Shown here piece by piece: positions 62,701-64,000 of a stretch of 64,000 bases of DNA. The stretch spans positions 11,540 through 75,539 of the forward strand of contig JBBALI010000017.1 of NCBI GenBank assembly GCA_040403095.1. The letters are read 5' to 3'. Position 1 is the stretch's first letter, and the number at the start of each line of letters is the position of its first letter. The DNA comes from JAQVCM01 sp040403095. Its GTDB lineage: Bacteria > Bacteroidota > Bacteroidia > Flavobacteriales_D > Crocinitomicaceae. The notes beneath the pieces are model-generated. The model saw only the letters and a list, made by a program, of their open reading frames with translations, was not told the origin of the DNA and did no database searches. Position numbers and translations under genes: made by a program.

Positions 62701-64000
62701 AATGGCATCACAGGAACCTGGTTACCAGCCTTGGATAATACGCAGACTACGACATACACTTTCACTCCAGATGCAGGACAATGTGCATTATCAACTACTT
62801 TAACGATTACAGTTAATCAGTTGATAGTGCCAACTTTTGCAGCAGTTGGACCAGTTTGTGTTGGATCAACTTTGTCTGCTTTACCTTTAACGTCAACGAA
62901 TGGCATCACAGGAGTATGGTCTCCGGCGTTGGATAATTCTCAAACCACTGCCTATACTTTCACACCGAATTCAGGTCAATGTTCAGACATCGCAACGATG
63001 ACAATTACAGTAAATCCATTGACTCCAACAACATTTGCGGCAGTTGCACCTATTTGTGCGGGCTCAACTTTAGCTGCTTTGCCAACAACATCAATAGAAG
63101 GTATCACGGGATTATGGTCGCCAGCATTGGATAATACTCAGACTACAATCTATATATTTACTCCTGATGCAGGTCAATGTGCAGATGTATCAACTTTGAC
63201 TATCACAGTCAATCCACCAGTAGTTCCAACTTTCACTGCTGTAGGTCCAATTTGTGTAGGAAATACTTATACATTGCTATCAAGTTCACTTGAAGGTGTT
63301 ACCGGTACATGGTCACCAGCGATTGATAATACTCAAACAACTACCTACACATTTACGCCAAATGCAGCGCAGTGTGCTACAACAACAACAATAACAGTTG
63401 CAGTGGTTTCAGCTTCAGATGCAGATTTCACGGTTTCTAACTATTGTAATGGAGTGGGAGCAGCACCAGTTGTAACAGGACTTTCTGGTGGGGTATTTAG
63501 TTTTAATCCAGCGGTGACTGATGGCGCTGTTATAGATCCATTGACTGGTATAATTGCAAGTGGAATTGCTGGAACAACTTATATTGTTCAGTACACATTA
63601 ACAGGTTCTTGTACGGTATTTTCTCAAGAGTTGGTTTCATTTGTTACAACTCCAACGATTCCCGTATTGTCAAATGACACAACTTATTGTTTGACATCTA
63701 CTTTTGTCAGTATGACAGCAACCAGCAGTGGAGGAACAACAAGTTGGTTTGGTGATTTAGCTATGACAAATTTATTAGGAACAGGAACTAATCTTTTGCC
63801 ATCAATGACATTGGGCTCTAGTACATATTACGTGAGTGAAAACTTACAAGGATGTTTAAGTCCTATGGACAGTGTTGTCGTGACAGTAAATGATTGTTAT
63901 GAATTTACAGCACCTTCAGCCTTCACACCAGATGGTGATGGAGTGAACGACAGTTGGTTGATTGCAGAATTGAGTATCCGTTATCCAAACAACAATGTAA
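56728..64000 (+). CDS. Giant T9SS-secreted repeat protein with P-like domain and 26 Ig-like repeats, cut by the window end
   Basis: An open frame from ATG 56728 to the window end: at least 2,424 residues, with the C-terminus beyond the edge. The signal peptide ends NHSFGQ (about residue 20). Residues from about 30 to 270 form two jelly-roll-like beta domains (LRVYSSATGG, TINTCGTAPSFTQMFTGIS). Residues from about 335 to 468 look like a P/Homo B domain (SVNINGISHTFTDDIDMWLV, GSWGLFIRDDLGGDLGSVTSW). Residues 526-2232 hold 26 Ig-like repeats. Residues from 2235 include one more linker domain, and from about 2390 a gliding-type sorting domain begins (TAPSAFTPDGDGVNDSW). It is probably a surface adhesin or filament. 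The repeat DNA is richer in C and A than neighbouring genes. Confidence 0.88.
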   Translation, partial: MKKFRYIIITLLVLLTNHSFGQFCDPTVVDNGVLIPTGTSQNSGSVSADRNFWTFNGTAGCTYTFSTCTLTTMDSYLRVYSSATGGTILAQNDDACGLQSTVNFVCPANGTYSVLLTRWTAGSTCAVVNAAAQISYIVVCPPPNNDCGTLVPSSLSSPGNLTFTGTSAGSIDNSVGGSLGFAQVWESFTITECANVTINTCGTAPSFTQMFTGISTACPANFPSTFVTSNSLNFTTCADGNSTAIFNNLAPGTYYVPVIGAAPDNHAYTLNISAVDFIPEPVITPASATTFCIGGSVQLDVAEELGPDIQQTVAGGGSITIPSSGNSTPFPSGLAVSGLPTSGITVFSVNINGISHTFTDDIDMWLVSPTGQAVMLMSDVGGANDFVNSNFVIQDGATPFSDNGANPSGTYAPTDFVAGDAGAPAGYTTSLASLTGDYNGSWGLFIRDDLGGDLGSVTSWSITFNVPGSPLTYTWTPATGLDVSTGISVVASPTVSTTYTVTASTPSSSCTNFQTIDIIVTPLTTPSFTQVAAICSGATLSALPTTSNNSIAGTWSPALNNTATTTYTFTPTAGQCANTATMTITVNPNVTPTFTQVSAICSGAALSALPTTSDNGITGTWSPALNNTATTTYTFTPTAGQCATTATMTITVNPNVTPTFTQVAAICSGAALSALPTPSNNGITGTWSPALNNTATTTYTFTPTAGQCATTATMTITVNPNVAPTFTQVAPICVGGSLSALPTPSNNGITGSWSPAPDNTVTTTYTFTPTVGQCATTTTMTILVNSNTVPTFTQIAPICSGGSFTLPNPSTNAITGTWSPLPNNTTTTTYTFTPTAGQCAVTTTMTVTVNPNVAPTFTQISPICSGGSFTLPNPSNNGITGSWLPVANNTTTTTYTFTPTVGQCASTGTMTVTVNPNVAPNFTQIAPICSGGVINLPTTSPNGITGSWSPIVNNTATTTYTFTPTAGLCATTATMTVTVNSNVTPNFTQIAPICSGGSLTLPTTSPNGITGSWSPAVNNTATTTYTFTPSAGQCAVTTTMTVTVNSNVTPTFTQVSSICSGGALASLPNPSNNGITGSWSPGLNNTSTTTYTFTPTAGQCASTTTMTVTVSPNVTPTFATISPICAGASLSALPLISTNGISGGWSPALNNTATTIYTFTPTAGQCATTTTLTIFVTPTSTPTFTAIAPICSGGTFSLSAVSNNGIFGSWTPAFDNTVTTTYTFTPLAIPGQCSSTTTMTITVNPSVTPSFTQVSPICSGATLSALPTTSSNGVAGIWSPGLNNTATTTYTFTPTSGQCATSTTMTIIVNPNVTPNFTQIPAICSGGVITLPIVSPNGIVGSWSPAPNNTATTTYTFTPTVGQCATTTTMTITVNANVTPTFTQVGTVCFGASFTLPTPSNNGITGTWAPAPNNTSTSSYLFTPSAGQCATNAFMGVTVVPNVIPTFNPIAPICSGASLILPTSSTNGITGTWSPAVNNTATTTYTFTPSAGQCAVTTTLTVTVTPNVTPTFTAVSPICAGATLSPLPSPSNEGITGSWLPALNNIATTTYTFTPDAGICATTQTLTITVNPNVTPNFVQVAPICVGGTLAALPTISPNGITGNWLPAVNNTATTTYTFTPTVGQCATTATMTIVVNPIVSPTFNPIAAICSGAALSLPTASNEGITGTWSPAVNNTATTTYTFTPDAGQCAVTTTLTVTVTPNVTPTFTAVSPICAGATLSPLPSPSNNGITGTWSPALDNTATTTYTFTPTTGVCATTQILTITVNPNIAPNFVQIAPICVGGTLAALPTICPNGITGTWSPAVNNTATTIYSFTPTAGQCATTATMTIVVNPIVTPTFNPIAAICSGAALSLPTTSNEGITGTWSPAVNNTATTTYTFTPDAGQCAVTTTLSVTVTPNVTPTFTQVSPICAGAVLSLPTPSNEGITGAWLPAPNNTATTTYTFSPTTGVCATTQTMTVSVTPNATPTFASVAPICVGSTLSALPLTSNNGITGTWLPALDNTQTTTYTFTPDAGQCALSTTLTITVNQLIVPTFAAVGPVCVGSTLSALPLTSTNGITGVWSPALDNSQTTAYTFTPNSGQCSDIATMTITVNPLTPTTFAAVAPICAGSTLAALPTTSIEGITGLWSPALDNTQTTIYIFTPDAGQCADVSTLTITVNPPVVPTFTAVGPICVGNTYTLLSSSLEGVTGTWSPAIDNTQTTTYTFTPNAAQCATTTTITVAVVSASDADFTVSNYCNGVGAAPVVTGLSGGVFSFNPAVTDGAVIDPLTGIIASGIAGTTYIVQYTLTGSCTVFSQELVSFVTTPTIPVLSNDTTYCLTSTFVSMTATSSGGTTSWFGDLAMTNLLGTGTNLLPSMTLGSSTYYVSENLQGCLSPMDSVVVTVNDCYEFTAPSAFTPDGDGVNDSWLIAELSIRYPNNNV
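58303..63423 (+). repeat. Array of 26 tandem Ig-like repeats of 65-67 residues
   Basis: Copies begin at 58303, 58501, 58699, 58897, 59095, 59290, 59485, 59680, 59875, 60073, 60271, 60472, 60670, 60865, 61060, 61255, 61453, 61651, 61846, 62044, 62242, 62437, 62632, 62830, 63028 and 63226. The step is 195 or 198 bases, with one of 201. Each has FxxVxPICxG, GITGTWSPAxNNT and TTTYTFTPxAGQCA cores. Because the step is a multiple of three, all copies stay in frame. Repeats 15-23 are further organised in groups of three. Confidence 0.92.

Noticed and set aside
58303..63423. A regular 195-198-base periodicity that could suggest a CRISPR or satellite array
   Set aside because: Units are contiguous without spacers, the step is always a multiple of three, and the whole stretch is one open reading frame with conserved Ig-like residues.

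Overview
The window is AT-rich chromosomal DNA of a member of the Bacteroidota, most likely a Flavobacteriales bacterium (the Fluviicola/Crocinitomicaceae neighbourhood is a guess). The evidence is the type IX secretion (T9SS) sorting domains, including gliding-motility-associated C-terminal domains and one Por-type domain, the SprB-like repeats, the DUF6702/M1 peptidase pair, the LytS/LytTR pair, and exact matches to the Bacteroidota -7 promoter box TAnnTTTG in front of many genes. No rRNA, tRNA, insertion sequence, prophage or CRISPR array was seen. Coding density is high and no gap exceeds 300 bases.

Layout. 1-8357: the tail of the ribosome-associated ABC-F ATPase EttA, a large GT-C-like membrane protein, a small outer-membrane barrel, a VF530-type protein, a translationally coupled pair of envelope proteins (phosphodiester-glycosidase lipoprotein and lysozyme-like membrane protein), a SIMPL-domain protein, the dipeptidase PepD and a DUF3820 protein. 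8439-23617: a block of secreted proteins, with two head-to-tail paralogues of about 1,780 residues (seven-bladed SBBP propeller, Ig-like stalk, gliding-type C-terminus), a Por-sorted protein of unknown catalytic type, a hotdog thioesterase and a PKD/Ig-type T9SS protein. 23837-27376: a likely catabolic operon of a metallo-beta-lactamase-fold hydrolase, an AlkB-type alkane hydroxylase and a GMC oxidoreductase that carries a ferredoxin-like four-cysteine motif.

27384-42486 is mainly housekeeping and envelope functions: a YCF48/BNR-like lipoprotein, MenB (menaquinone synthesis, fitting a respiratory Bacteroidota), MscS, PaaI-type thioesterase, an Ntox23-like barrel protein, a LytS/LytTR two-component pair, CvfB, a tandem Usp protein, a DbpA-like helicase, an M1 aminopeptidase with its DUF6702 partner, a DUF1345 protein, an SthA-like flavoprotein that has lost the redox disulfide, and a YkgJ-type cysteine-cluster protein.

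42624-56695 holds a glycine-rich SprB-repeat T9SS protein, an operon of a SiaB-like kinase, a histone-deacetylase-like hydrolase and TspO, a GNAT/CoA-transferase pair, a PAS-GAF-PP2C phosphatase with a STAS-like partner, RlpA, Tex and two small exported proteins. From 56728 to the window end runs a giant secreted protein with 26 tandem repeats of about 66 residues. It is cut off by the window edge inside its gliding-type C-terminal domain.

About a third of the window encodes T9SS cargo. The most unusual features are the repeat array and its three-repeat higher-order structure, the mosaic tandem paralogues, the Fe-S-motif GMC oxidoreductase beside AlkB, the cysteine-less SthA-like enzyme, and the two SiaB/PP2C-type signalling loci lying close together.
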